The position numbers were made by a program, and so were the translations under genes. Positions 22,985 through 35,220 of a DNA stretch of 64,000 bases are shown here, piece by piece; the stretch's first letter is position 1, and every line of letters starts with the position of its first letter. Under the pieces are notes generated by a model. It was given only the letters and a program-made list of their open reading frames with translations, did not search any database and was not told the origin of the DNA. Source of the stretch: Tamarix chinensis (taxonomy: Eukaryota; Streptophyta; Magnoliopsida; Caryophyllales; Tamaricaceae); NCBI GenBank assembly GCA_030549775.1, contig CM060173.1:33848110-33912109 (forward strand), given 5' to 3'.

Positions 22985-23459
22985 TTTCAATGATGCTCTT
23001 CCGATTTTAAACTTTTTAAGTTGATACCACAAGTTGGTATCGAAGTTGGTTTTGACCATGCTCTTTCGATTTTAAAATTTTAAGCTGATACCACAATTTT
23101 GTATAAGAGTGGTTGGTCTTTTTGACCATGCTTATTTTCGAGAATAAATTGGTTTACGAAATTTTTATAGAATTTTGAAGTGTGTTTCAATCGTTCTTTC
23201 GATTTCAATCTTTTTAAGCTGATACTACGAGTGGTATCATTTTCAAAATAAATTTGGATTACAATGTTTTTCTTGATTTCCAATCGTATTTTTTAATCCA
23301 AAAAAATTTTCTATATTTCTAAAGAAAAAATATTAAAGCCCGGCCACAGTGAGGAACGTATGGGTAGATTAGGGTTTCTCAAAAAGAAAAAATAGATAAT
23401 GCGTATGCTTCAAACTGGTAGGTTCGTTTATAATGTCATTTTTTCTATTATAGCTTTTG
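22985..23459 (+). other. Untranslated leader of gag-only element
   Basis: Contains three diverged tandem repeats of a GCTGATACCACAA...GGTATC...GACCATGCTCTTTCGATTT unit (about 23,000-23,240), which look like partial duplications of the primer-site region. Confidence 0.6.
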
Positions 23460-24488
23460 ATGTTGACGAACGAATGCCTTGGACGTTTGGAGGAGGCTGT
23501 CACAACCTTCTTAGAGTTCACCTGGCTCACTTAAAATGCTGGAGAGGATTGGCTCTGGAGGGTCATCGGACATGACCCTCCAACTTACTTCGGCAAGGAG
23601 GACCTAGTAGTCCTCAAGGGGTGGATTCAAGATATGGATTGCACTTTCGAAGTGGTAAGTTTCCTGTCGGCTAGACAACCCAGCATTGCAACCTTTTTCT
23701 TAAGAGGCGTAGCAGATGCCTGGTGGGTGGAGCATCGAGCCCGAGATGGACCTCCAACTACTTAGGCTGCATTCAAGACCGTTCTCCGTACTAGATTCTA
23801 TCTTGAGAGTCTAAAGAGAGACAAGCTTCGAGAGTTTATGCAGCTTAAGCAAGGATCGATGATAGTTCAGCAGTATCATGCTCGTTTTACTGAACTGCTC
23901 ATATTTGCCTCAGGTATTGCTGCCAGCGAGTCTACGGTGGTGTTCTAGTTCGAGCAAGGGTTGAACTTTAGTATTTGCCGACTGGTAGGTGTCATGCCTT
24001 TCACCAACTTAGGGACGTTGTACAAGCGCGCTTGCATCGCCGCTACCTTGATCCAGGAGTTGGATGCCATTCTAAGGAAGCAGAAATAGAAGGAAAAGAG
24101 TTTGAGGAGTAGGATCCAGCTACAAATGAAAGGTAACAGACATCCACCAAGAGATCGTAGTAGAGGCCAAGGATTTTCGAAAGAACTTGTGTGCAGAAGA
24201 TGCTGCTGAAGTCACTCGGATAGAGATTGTAGAGACAAACTCGTGACCTACCTAAACTGTGGCTCGCGGGGCCACATAACCTTTGAGTGTCAAGGACCTT
24301 TTCCCTCTCAACAATATAAGGACCAGTAGCTCCAACAATAGGTACTTATTCCATTTGAGGAGGTAGATCGAGATGTTAGGAGAAGACCTCAGGGATCCAG
24401 ATATTTCTCTGGGAAAGGGAGCCATTTTGGCGGGCACCTGCATGTGATTAGCCAGATGGAAGCGGACCATAGCCAGATGCCTTTCTAG
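23460..24488 (+). pseudogene. gag of Ty3/gypsy (Tekay/Del-like), broken by stops only
   Basis: From ATG 23,460 one frame runs 342 codons to 24,486 with no frameshift. It is interrupted by in-frame stops at 23,532, 23,763, 23,946, 24,087, 24,207, 24,327 and 24,339. It shows the retrotransposon gag domain: GHDPPTYFGKEDL near codons 39-51, FLRGVADAWW near 84-93, then a LREFMQLKQG.MIVQQYHARF block near 122-142. Two CCHC zinc-knuckle relics lie near codons 244-270; the first is short by a residue and holds a stop, and the second has lost its first cysteine (CGSRGH survives). Gag would form the particle and bind the element RNA. The open-but-for-stops state suggests selection until fairly recently, followed by point-mutation decay. 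Confidence 0.92.
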
Positions 24489-24673
24489 GTACGTACCATA
24501 TCCTTTTACAGATACCTATTTCCATTGATTTGAGTTTTCTCTAGTAAGTTTATTTATAAGGGTGTAGTTTTTTTTTTATATAAGTAGTTTTGTTAGTATG
24601 GTGTCCCTATTCGCTTAGAGCATTTTCTCCCTAACCCTAAGAACTCCCGGAGACTTCGGAGGCGAAGTCTATT
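24489..24673 (+). other. 3' internal remnant, pol deleted
   Basis: Holds the CTTCGGAGGCGAAGTCTATT string, which in Tekay/Del-type elements lies at the end of the internal region near the polypurine tract. No pol domain lies between gag and this point. Confidence 0.7.
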
Positions 24674-24675
24674 TT

Positions 24676-24689
24676 TAAGGGGGTAGTAA
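24676..24689 (+). other. Polypurine tract
   Basis: TAAGGGGGTAGTAA directly before the LTR TGAAATGC. Confidence 0.85.
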
Positions 24690-25120
24690 TGAAATGCTCG
24701 GAAAATTTCAAATTTTAAAAATTATATTTAATTGAGGTTTTATTATGAAAATTAATTAAACAAATTATTTTTATGAAAATAAAAAGAAATTAATTAAGGT
24801 AAATTAAGAAGAAATTTACAAGTATTTTAATTTGGAGAAATTTTGGTATTTTAGCCAATTAAGGACTTTATTTTGTAAATTTATTAAATAAATTATTTTA
24901 TTTAAAATAAGAAAAAGGAAATAGTTCCAAATTAATAGTAATTTTATAAATAATTTAAGTGAAGAAAATTAGAGTGATTTGCTAATTAAAATGGAATTTA
25001 TGAAAAATCTTTTAAAAATCATAATTTACCTAAAAAGGGATTTAAATATTATTTTATTGAAATATTATTATTTTTAAATATCCCAAATATTTTAATTAAT
25101 TTAAATACCTAATATAATTA

Positions 25121-25215
25121 TTTTTCCTTTTCCCTTTTCCCTTTTCCTTTTTCCTTTTTCCTTTTCTTTCTTCTTTTTCTTTCCTTCTCTTTCTTTTTCT
25201 TTTCCTTTCTTCCTT
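25121..25215 (+). repeat. 95-nt homopyrimidine tract
   Basis: Uninterrupted C/T run, equivalent to 18,496-18,589. Confidence 0.95.
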
Positions 25216-25803
25216 ACTTTCCCCATTTGGGCCTTCCCTCTCCCACGACAAAACTCCCACTTTCTCTTCTTCCTTCTTCGGCTGCCAAGCACCGAAATCC
25301 TTCTTTTTTTCCCTCACCCTAGGCTTGCATTGCGCGACCCATTCCTTTCCTCACTTTTCTTCCTTCAGTGCAACACTTTCCTTTGTTTTTCTATGGAAAC
25401 ACACCATTTGATAAAAATAGATTTAGTCCATTTCTGGGCCGGGTTTCTTTCTTTCCTTTCTCTTCTTTTTCTCGGCCAACCAGTCCAACCACTTGTCTTC
25501 TTCTTCTTCCTCCTTCGCACCTACCCAGCCCCGCCGACCTACAACTGCACGGCAACCCGCCCTGGTTTTTCGCAGCTAATATCACCCATTTGACCGTTCA
25601 TTTTTCTCCCTTTCTCTTCCCCCTGATTCGATGACCAGATAGACCAATTTAACTCTCCCTATGATCGCGTGATTTCCTCTCCTTTCCTTGCGTAACCCTT
25701 GGCCCATTTTAACTCCCACCGGCCAACCTAGCCACCGGCGAAACCTAACCCTACTTGCCTAATCCCTCATCATTCCACATATCCTAATCTTTCATTTAAA
25801 GCC

Positions 25804-25811
25804 TATAAATA
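25804..25811 (+). promoter_or_regulatory. LTR TATA box
   Basis: TATAAATA followed by CCCCTCATAATA, at the same site as in the 5' LTR. From the 3' LTR it could drive read-out transcription into flanking DNA. Confidence 0.75.
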
Positions 25812-26464
25812 CCCCTCATAATACACCTGTATCGAGCTTTTGTTTCTTACCCACAAATGCCCGACGTTGCCACTACCGCCACTTCAGACACCTCGTCCGC
25901 CACATTCGGCCAACACCACCGCCCGTTTGGGCCACCAAACTCTTCCTTGATCCACCTTCTAACTAACTACGTCTCCCTTCTCCCTCTATTCTTCTTTCAC
26001 AAGCCATCCCGACTATCCGAAGTTCTCTTTTGACCAACCTATTTTTCCACCGACGCCACCCTTTGCGCCACTATTAGCCAACTCTTCCGCCGCTTCTTTC
26101 TCCTCCGATTCCCTTCTGCAGAACCTCTTCTACTTTCCCCTACCTTTCTTTTCCTCTTTCTCCCTCTCCTCCTCTCTCTTTCCTCTTCTCTCCCATTCGA
26201 CCACCACCGTTGCCGCCGTGCACCACCGCCTTTGGCTGCGCCACCACCTCCATTTTGTTCCTCTCCTTCTGGGTAACCATAACCACCCTTCCTTCCACCC
26301 TCTTGCTCTTTCTCTTTTTCCCAGCATCCAACTTTTCCCTTTTTCTTCTCTTTTTCTAGCCACGGTCGCCGCCGATGTGCACCACCGCCTATTCCCACCA
26401 GCCTAAGGTTGAACCCTAGACCCTCTCAACCCTTTCCCCTATTTTTATAAGCCTTAATTTAATT

Positions 26465-26960
26465 TATTTCATTTATTTAAATATAAATACTAGTATTATT
26501 ATTATTAATATTTATATTTTTAATATGTATTATTATTATTATTAGTATTAATATTTTGATTATTATTTATATGGAGGGCTGAAGCCCTATTGTATTTTTA
26601 ATTCAATTTTATTATTATTATTCTTCTTATTACTTCTATTATTAATATTAATATGCTATTATTTCGATTATTATTATTATTTTTATTACTTCGAATTACT
26701 ACTATTATTATTTCATTATTAATATTACATCTATTTTACCATTAGTGTTTCTTTTATTATTATTATTATTTAATCATTATTATTATTACTAAATTTGGTT
26801 ATTTATTTTACTAATATTATTATTGGTATTTTTTTGTAAAGGGGCCGAAGCCCTTTTTTCACGATGTTTTTGAGTAATGCCTTATTATTATTATTACTAT
26901 TTTTATTATTCTTGTTAATATTAATATTGATATTATTTTTGGCATTTTTGCTATTATTAT
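26465..26960 (+). repeat. ATT trinucleotide tracts in 3' LTR
   Basis: Same position as in the 5' LTR, with different run lengths. Confidence 0.95.
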
Positions 26961-27463
26961 TTTAGTATTTTATCAAAAGCCTAGTCTTAGAATAAGGTAA
27001 TATTTAATAGTATTTTTGGTAGGAGGGAATATAACTTTAGCTTTTCCCTCATAATGGGTGAGACCAGTTAAAGCCCTAAGGAGGCGTAGGAGTGTGCTCC
27101 AAGACCGGTGTCGTTTTAGGTAAGGGGTGCTAAGGCCTTTTGTATGCTTATATGCATTATGTGCATTGCATGCTATGTATCCTATGTTTATCATTGTTGT
27201 AATTATTTAGTATGTGCTATAACATGGACTTGAAGTATGTTTTTTTATGGCATGCCTTTAATATGTGATGAAATATTGTATATGTGATGATATCTATTGT
27301 GACCCCATAAGGCATGTATGTGAGGATGTTGATGTGGTTTATCTGGGAGAAAGGAAGAAAAATGAGGATGGGGAAAGAAGTTGACCATGGGATGTGAGTT
27401 GTCCTAACTATTTTAATGATTCATGAGTGAAAGAACAACATGAGAAATTTAGGGTTTCATGTG

Positions 27464-27733
27464 GGAGAATATAATTTATGGTTTTATATGGGGGAATATA
27501 ATTTATGGTTTTATATGGGAGAATCTAATTTATGATTTTATGTGGGAGAATATAATTTTTGGTTTTATATGGGGGAATATAATTTTTGGTTTTATATCGG
27601 AGAATCAAATTTATGGTTTTGTGTGTGAGAATATAATTTATGGTTTTATATAGGGGAATATAATTTATGGTTTTATATGGGAGAATCTAATTTATGATTT
27701 TGTATGGGAAGATTTAATCTACTGTTTTATATG
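27464..27733 (+). repeat. 27-bp minisatellite, ten units
   Basis: Ten units, like the 5' LTR array but with independent base changes. A second 45-bp type array follows to about 28,060. Confidence 0.95.
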
Positions 27734-28489
27734 GATGAATCTTTGATTTTATGTGGTTTGAATTTCGGGTTCGGTATGGATGAATCTTTGGGTTGGTATG
27801 GATTGAATTTAGGGTTTTGTATGGATGAATATCAGGTTTTATATGGTTTGAATTTAGGGTTTGGTAAGGATGAATCTTTAGTTTTGTAAGGATTGAATGT
27901 AGGGTTGGTATGGTTGAATCTTTATGGTTTGAATTTAGGGTTTGGTATGGATGAATCTTTGGGTTTTACTTGGTTGGAATCTAGGGTTTTGTATGGATGA
28001 ATCTTTAGTTTTTTGTGGATTGAATTTAGGGTTTTGTATGACGGAATCTTAGGGTTTGTATGAAAAAATTTAGGGTTTCATACGGATGGACTTGGAGTTC
28101 GGCATGAAAAATTCGAAAGTTTGCATAGGATGTGTAAAGTCTGCATGGGAGTGAAATTTACGTATGAAAAGTTGATTTGGGATGTCAGGATGGTAATGTA
28201 AGTGTTGTTTGGGTGGTTGAACACTTTAGATGGAAAATAGTACATGGAGCATTATAAGGGTTTGGAGCAGATTGAATTAGGGTTTGGAGTAATTAACTAT
28301 GGTTTGTGGTGGATAACTACGGTTTGGTGTGGCTTATTAGGGTTCTTGTTGGATCATGTGTAATTGGTGACTAAAGTTAATTATTATGGTAGAATTTATT
28401 ATTTGTGATGTGTGAAGATTCATGCATGTCCAGGGCGAAATATTTTGAATAAGATACTTAAGACACTAATCATTTAAAGTGGAAGATTA

Positions 28490-28860
28490 TTGAGCCGGGC
28501 CCACACTAATGCACCGGCGAATTATAGTGGTTAGGACATGATGTCCTATGTGTTTCTGGTCCACCGTCTATAATAGTAGTCAAGCTTTGTATCTGTGCCT
28601 TTCCAGTCCACTGGCTATAATAGTGGGGGATTCCATGCTCAATAAAACTGAACATATTTGTACCAAGCCATGGGAAAGACACTAATTACTTACGGTGGAA
28701 GCCCATGCGAGTTGGGGTCAGACCGGTCCACCGGCGAATAATAGTGGCCAAGTACTACGGTATCCTAGAGACCAATCATGTGGGTATAATAGTGGTTAGG
28801 AGCTATATGCCCAGTGTATTTTCTAGTCTACTGGCTATAATAGTGGGGTTCCCGTACTCG
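28490..28860 (+). repeat. CCACCGGC module clusters
   Basis: Two clusters in the same arrangement as 21,880-22,250, including the GGGAAAGACACTAATTAC spacer. Confidence 0.85.
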
Positions 28861-29439
28861 CGTGGATTTGATGAAAAGCATGGTGTGAATCAACTTCTTA
28901 TCAGTGATTAATTAAGTAATTGAATTAGATTATATGACCTTTGTACTTTTACCTGGTTGATCATATGCATTTCGGACTGTATTTTTCTATTCTTCCACAT
29001 GATTTATGTGCTTATGTGTGGGCCTTAGTGCTCGGTTACCTTCTTAATATGTAGCGTACTGATCACCCTTTTTATGGGTGCTGCTCATTCCCACAAGTAG
29101 TGTGCCCTTTTGACTTTGTGCAGGTGGGCGAGACATCAGTCGGGATTGTGTGTTGAGCTTATTTTGGCTTAAGATTTGAGAGTTGTGGCCATATATACTC
29201 CTTATGCAATGTATTTCCTTTTGTTAGTTCTTTTGTATCATATTTATCCATTTTGATTTATTACCTTGTATTGAGTATTTCAAATGAATATTTTATCGGT
29301 TGTAAGCTCGTTTCTCTTTTGGAAATGAATTATAATTTTTTATGCATACTCTGATTTTGTTTTACAACCGTTTAATGCTTATTTGGAGTTTAGTTTGTCT
29401 TGATTTATAATTGATTATTAATCTTTTCTTTAGCCTTAG

Positions 29440-29487
29440 CACTTGGTTCTAGAACGGCTTGAGAGAACCGATCTGGTATTAAGTGTG
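29440..29487 (+). other. Conserved imperfect hairpin before the LTR 3' end
   Basis: Arms CACTTGGTTCTAGAACGG and the inverse of ACCGATCTGGTATTAAGTG. Counterpart of 22,822-22,870. Confidence 0.6.
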
Positions 29488-29940
29488 GCGGTAACATCCC
29501 CAGAATTCAGTGGTTCTGATTTAAGTATATCTGTTTGAATTAATTCCGTGTTTCAAAAAAAATAGTAAATTTTTGGGTGTTACAATAATACCCTGCAATT
29601 TTAAATCCAAATTTTAAGTATTTAACCCTTAATTAAGATAATTTAATATTAAATTTTATTTAATTACTTATTAATTAATTTATTTATTTAATTTTGGGCT
29701 CTTGAGTTACAAAGTAGATGGAATTATTTAATAAATTAAATATAATTATTTCTATAATTCTACCTTGCTCTTTTGTTTAAATAAATCCTAGATCCATAAT
29801 TTTTACCAAAAGTATTATCCTAAATAAATACCTAAATTTGAGATAAATTAATTTAATATTTTTTGAAAAACTAATTTTACCCTAATCCCTAATCTCAATT
29901 CTTTAAAAAAAAATCTTTTTGTTATTTTTCTCCTTTCCCA

Positions 29941-29998
29941 TTTCTTTTTCTTTTTCTTCTTTTTCTCTTTTCTTTTTTTCCCTTCCTCCTTTTCCTCC
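29941..29998 (+). repeat. Homopyrimidine tract in family B LTR
   Basis: 58 uninterrupted C/T bases at the head of a longer, 1.3-kb C/T-rich region. Confidence 0.9.
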
Positions 29999-31700
29999 AT
30001 CCTTTCTCCCAGGCTATCCTAGCCCCTCCCCTTCTCCTTTCTCCTTTATTCCAATGGCCAACCTACACCCAGCCCCCCTCCCCTTCTCTTTTCCCTTTTC
30101 CTTCTCATTTCTTTCTTCTTCTCTCCTTCCTTAGGCCAGCCCACCTCTTTTCTTCCCCCTTTCTTTCTCCTGCATGAGCCAACCCACTCATCCTTTCTCC
30201 TTCTCTTAATTTTTGTAGCCCTCTTCACCCTTTTGTCTTCCACTATAGTTCCCCCTTGAACTAAACACCCATTACCCCCTTACATGCCTTCTCCACCCAT
30301 GCATCTTACACCCCCATCTGTGCCACCCATCGGCAACCAACACTTGTATTGCCCTCCCTTTATAATCCTCCCTTTCTAATTTTAGCCTAGCAAACCCTAG
30401 TCCCCTTCCCCCGCATGATTGCCCCTCCCCTCTTTTATCACTATCACCTACCATGTTCGATAGGTAACAACTGCAACACCCCCTCTAGTACCAGCTACCC
30501 TACTTCTTGCTCCCTCTCCCTATCTTCCCTTCTTTTCCTTCTTCTTCTTCCCCTCCTCTCTACCTCACTTCCCCCTTAAGCCTGCCTCTCCCAGCCAACC
30601 CTATTTTTATTTCTTCCCATATTTTCCCCTAGTTTTCCTTCAATAAACCCATGACGCCCCTCCGCCTCCTCCGTCGCCAAACCAGCTACCAAGCCACCCA
30701 CCTCCTACACCCTACACCCTCTACACTACCTTGGCGGCACCAACCATCCCATGACATACCCCTCCTTTTTTCCTCTATCCCCAATTCGACCCCCTACACC
30801 CCTACCTTATCCCCCCTCACCTCCTCACTTCCATCATCGCTTTAGCCTCCCCTCATCCACAAAGCAGCACCATAACACCCTCCCCTGTACCTAACCTGAG
30901 CTGCCTACCCCTCTCCCCTCCCCTTCTCTTCTTCCTTCCCTTTCCTTCTTCTTCTCCTTCCTTCCACTACACCATCTTCCTATGGCTGCCGCCACTATCT
31001 CTACTACCCCTAAGCCGCCACACTCCAACCTGCAACCACCCTTACACCCTACCTCACACCCACAACCGCCACACACCCTCCCCTTCTCTTTCTTTCATTA
31101 TCCTTTCTTCCTCCCCCCCTACTCATCACCTCCCTTCCTATAGCCCATGCCACCATTGCCACTACCTATGAGCTACTTGCACTACATCCCCAACACCCAA
31201 CCACCTCCTCCCTTACGCCTGTACCCAACAACCACCACCCATGCCTCTCCACTACTTATACCACATATTTTGATATATATTTAACAGATATTAAGGTATA
31301 AGACCATTTTTTAAAGTTATATTTAGTAAATAATTTTAATAAAAATCATTTTTTATTTATCTAGTATTAATATGTTATGTGTCACATTATTTTTAGGTAC
31401 AATTTCTACTAATTAGACCTTAAGCATTTTAAACTGGGGATACTAGTTAAGGTTGGTTTGGTTGATAATAAGGTAATTGTTATACTCACTAAAATGAGCT
31501 GATTATTGTAGACTGGCACATTAGAATTTTTAGTACATGATTTACGAAAAAATGTGGTGTTACTTTCCAATTCCATGATTATTATGTTGCCTTACTTATG
31601 GTCTGATGTGTGTGAGAGTTGTGACTAAGATGATGTTAATAATAAGTGTTAGGTGCATGTACATGCTAGGCTCAGAGAGTATGGACTCCTATAATGCAAT

Positions 31701-31882
31701 AGAGCTAATAGGAGCCTAGGGGTAATTTGGTCTTTTGGACACCTCTAGGTGTATAAACCTAAGTGGGGTGCGTAATATGTTAGGAATGTTGAGAGCTAAT
31801 AGCACCATAGGGGTAATTTGGTCTTTTGGACACCTCTAGGTGTATAAACCAAAGTGGGGTGCCTAATGTGTTAGGAATGTTA
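31701..31882 (+). repeat. 91-bp tandem duplication
   Basis: Two near-identical units, each with GAGCTAATAG, GGGGTAATTTGGTCTTTTGG and TGTTAGGAATGTT. Confidence 0.9.
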
Positions 31883-32249
31883 TTAAGAGTGGAGATAAGG
31901 GTTTAGTGGGTTATAAATGTATATGATACTAGAAATATTAATATTTTTAGGGTCTAGGGGTATTTTAATAAATTTCATATTATGTTGGCCATAATTATAA
32001 TACATGTGATGGTTAAGGAATAAGTGGCACTATGTATATTAATAAGGGTTTTGTGGTATTGGCAATACATGGTCGGGTAAGAATATTAGTATTTTTATTG
32101 CTTAAGGATATTTTTGTAATTTGGTATGTGGAATGGAAGTCAACATAATAACCATGAAAGATAAAAGGTAGGGGTGCTAGACATAGAAATGGGGGTGTTG
32201 AGGTGTTAACAATACATGTTTGGGGTATACATGGTAAAATATATGGAAT

Positions 32250-32625
32250 AGGAATATTTTGTAAGTTTGGAGGTGTAAGGGTGAAGACACTAATAAATGT
32301 ACATGGTAAGTGTTAGAGGATGATTATGTGTGGAGATAAGGTTTGGTGGTACTAGTATTTCATACTTGGGTATAAATGGTGATATCATATTAAATAGGGG
32401 TATTTTGGTAATTTTGGAAGTGCAAGGGTGAAGATACTAATAAATGTGCATCCTAAGTGTTAAAGGGTGATTATTTGTGGAGATAAGGTTTAGTGGTGCT
32501 AGTAATTCATATTTTAGTATAAATGGTGGTAATATATGGAATTGGGGTACTTTGGTAATTTTGGAGTTGCAAGGGTTATTACACTAGTAAATATATATGC
32601 TAAGTATTAAAGGGTGACTATATAG
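32250..32625 (+). repeat. About 150-bp tandem repeat, 2.5 units
   Basis: Units share TTTTGGTAATTTTGGA, GCAAGGGTGAAGA and TGGAGATAAGGTTTAGTGGT segments. Confidence 0.85.
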
Positions 32626-33785
32626 GAAAGTGAGGATTTGGTTAAGGCTTAGATTTGCTATGATTATGTGATTATGAGTGTAATGCTATATGTTTTGTAT
32701 TTATATGTGAATGTGGACTAAATATGTATGTAGTGCAGCTTGCTTTGCAAGGAACTAAGGTACGCTATGTATGATTTATTATATACGTAATATGGGTGGT
32801 ATGACTTGTTAATATAGCATGCTCTTATGTATGGTTGTTATGGTATGACATGCATGCTTAGAGGCCTTGGGGGATTTTGAGAGGTTGTGGGGATTTAAAA
32901 GAAATATAAGAGGTTGGAGCGAGTAAGAAGAATTGGGGAAAAATCCTAAGTATATTGTGACATATAGGAGATAAAATAAAAGGAGAAAATAATAAAATGA
33001 AGGGCTGGAGTAAAATCTGTCATGGGAAGTGTAAGTCTTGGATGGGGTGTTTAGTCTTTGCATAAGGGAAAAGTTTACATGGGAAAAGTTTGTTTAAGGT
33101 TTAAACATGGTGAGAAAGAAGTATTTTGGGTGATTGGAGTCTATAGGGAAAAGATAATATGTGGGTTGGTAGAAGTGTGCATAGGAATCTATCTAGGGGT
33201 TTTAGGGAAAATCACTAAGTATGGAGTGTTATGAGGGAATTTATAGAGGTTGATTGGAATTTGGGTTGAGATTAGGAGTGTGTCATATGAAGTATGAGAT
33301 TTAAGTGAAAAGAAGAGTGGAGTTATGTTTGAAGGGTGGTGTCAAATAAAAGAGGATTATTAGGGTAACCAACTAGGATTTCCTTATCATACATGGAAGA
33401 TGGAGAGTAGGGTTGTGTTTTTTAGAGTGGGTTGAGTGGAGTGATTGTGTTGGATTTAAAGGGGTGTATAGGTTATGTATGGAAAAGAGATTTTAGGGCC
33501 ACATAGGCTAGTTTAGGGTTTTCAAGGGAAAATCCTAGTAAGTGATGGTGGGTTTAGGTGGAGAAATGGGAAAGTGGGCCTTGACCCATATGCATAGAGG
33601 CTTTTGGCTCATGATGAGTGGGGAGGAAGGTGAAAAGGAGGTATTGGAGTCTTAGGGAGTGTAGAGATCCTAAGCTATGGGATTGGGTCATTCAAGAAGT
33701 TTGGGGTGGAGGTGTAATAATGAGTCAGGAAGTCCTTGTGGGGTATTCATGTTTGGTAGGAAATTATATATTGAATAAGACACGA

Positions 33786-34440
33786 ATAAAACACTAACCA
33801 TTTAAAGTGAAAAAATATTGAGTCAGGCCCAGACTGATCCACCGGCAAGAATAGTGGCTTAGGTGTATTTTGCCTTAGAGACCAATCCACCGACAAATAA
33901 CATTGGCCAAGTGTATTATGTCCTATAGTGTATTATGATCCACTCACTATAATAGTGGCGAACCCCAAGCTTAATAAACCAAACCTTACATGATAACAAA
34001 TCATGGAAAAAATACTGATCACTTATAGTGGAACACCATATGAGTCGGGGCTAGACCGATCCACCAACAAGAATGGTGGACAAGAGCATTTTTCCCTAGA
34101 GACTGATCCACTGACGAATAATAGTGGCCAAGAGCGCTCTACCCTGGAGTGTATTTCCAATCCACTAGCTATAATAGTGGGGTTCCTATACTTATATGGA
34201 TATAAAATAAACCAAACCTTAGATGAAAACAAATCATGGGAAGACACTAATCACTTATAGTAAAACACCATGCAAGCCAAGGCCATACCAATCCACTGGC
34301 GAGAATAGTAGCTAGGTGCATTTTGCTCTGGAGATCAATCTACCCACAAATAATAGTGGCCAAGAGCGGTCTTCCTTGGAGTGTATTTCCGATCCACTGG
34401 CTATAATAGTGGGATTCTTATACTCACGTGGATATAATTC
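33786..34440 (+). repeat. CCACCGGC higher-order array, three clusters
   Basis: Three successive clusters about 225-230 bp apart. Each begins after an ATCACTTATAGTG(G)AACACC-like spacer and holds three units with CCACTGGC/CCACCGGC and ATAATAGTGG. Confidence 0.85.
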
Positions 34441-34946
34441 GAGCATTTTGTGAAGAAAGAATCATGATGAACAACCTAATATGTCTTATGGATGTGTGTA
34501 GCTATTCGAGTGATTATGGTATTTTAGATGATATATATGCATTCCCATGATTACGTGTTTGATGTGTTGTGCCTGATGTGTTGTATGTGAGCCTTACGTG
34601 TTAGTCTTGTATAAAGGGTTACTCTGTACCATAGTACTGAAAGGATTCCTTTCTCGAGTCCCTATCTATTTAATTGGCAGTATCCTTTGTAGGTTAGACC
34701 GCATGGTACCTTTGAGATTTAGGTTCAGAATTGAGAGCGTAGGGTTATCTAGGATTGCTGACCTATATGTCAAACTATGAAGTATTTTTGTACCTTTAAT
34801 GAAATGATTTGTGTTTCTTTTCTACTAATATTTTCTTTGTAACCACAATTAGTGGGTTTTCTTGGAAGGAGATTTAACCTTCCTAACTATTGTGCTACTT
34901 TGATTTGCAAAATTTTCTTGGAATTTAATTAAAGTATGTTCCTTAG

Positions 34947-35220
34947 CACTACTACAGAAAGGGAAAATAATAATGGCACATTAATAATGGTGGTTAGGAA
35001 ACCCTTTCCAAACGCATGAAAATTAATGTATAGGACAATTTTGATAACGGTTATAGTTCAAAACCATTATTAAAAGTTTGACAGGTTGTAATAACGGTTA
35101 TTATAATAATAATTATTAAAAGATGTTTTAATAACAATTCTTTGGAGAACCGTTATTAAATGAACTTTTAATAAGGGTTCTTATAAGAACCATTATTAAT
35201 ACTTTAATATTCAATCTCTT
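34947..35220. repeat. CACTA 5' terminal and subterminal repeats
   Basis: Terminal repeat followed by several AATAACGGTT / AACCATTATTAAA units, the probable transposase-binding sites. Confidence 0.85.

Larger units (their letters stand above)
27120..29123 (+). other. Putative LTR leader intron
   Basis: Donor CGTTTTAG|GTAAGG and acceptor GACTTTGTGCAG|GTGGGC bound 2004 bp, almost the length seen in the 5' LTR (2001). Confidence 0.55.
18080..29584 (+). mobile_element. Gag-only LTR retrotransposon with giant LTRs (LARD-like), family A
   Basis: Two direct repeats of 4888 and 4895 bp (18,080-22,967 and 24,690-29,584) flank only 1722 bp of internal sequence. An exact 5-bp duplication, ATAAT, lies at 18,075-18,079 and 29,585-29,589. 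A tRNA-iMet-type primer site, a degraded gag and a polypurine tract are present, and no protease, reverse transcriptase or integrase is seen. The 3' internal end keeps the TTCGG.GGCGAAGT and TAAGGGGGTAG strings that normally follow pol in Tekay/Del-type gypsy elements, so pol was probably deleted from an autonomous parent. By eye the first 190 bases of the two LTRs differ at about 14 positions. The element sits inside a family B LTR. Confidence 0.95.
24690..29584 (+). repeat. 3' LTR of gag-only element (4.9 kb)
   Basis: Starts TGAAATGC and ends GGGTGTTACA, followed by the ATAAT duplication. It parallels the 5' LTR throughout, including the pyrimidine tract, TATA box, triplet tracts, minisatellite, modules and hairpin. 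Confidence 0.95.
29590..34946 (+). repeat. Family B LTR, main part (nested)
   Basis: Resumes the LTR begun at 18,074. It starts ACCCTGCAATTTTAAATCC after the second ATAAT and is interrupted again at 34,946 by a CACTA element. With the 3' part at 44,111-44,251 the LTR is about 5.5 kb, against 4.7 kb for the solo family B LTR at 54,165. It holds a pyrimidine-rich block (29,941-31,250), two tandem duplications and three CCACCGGC clusters. The short frames in it are low-complexity. No internal region is attached, so it is a solo LTR. Confidence 0.85.
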
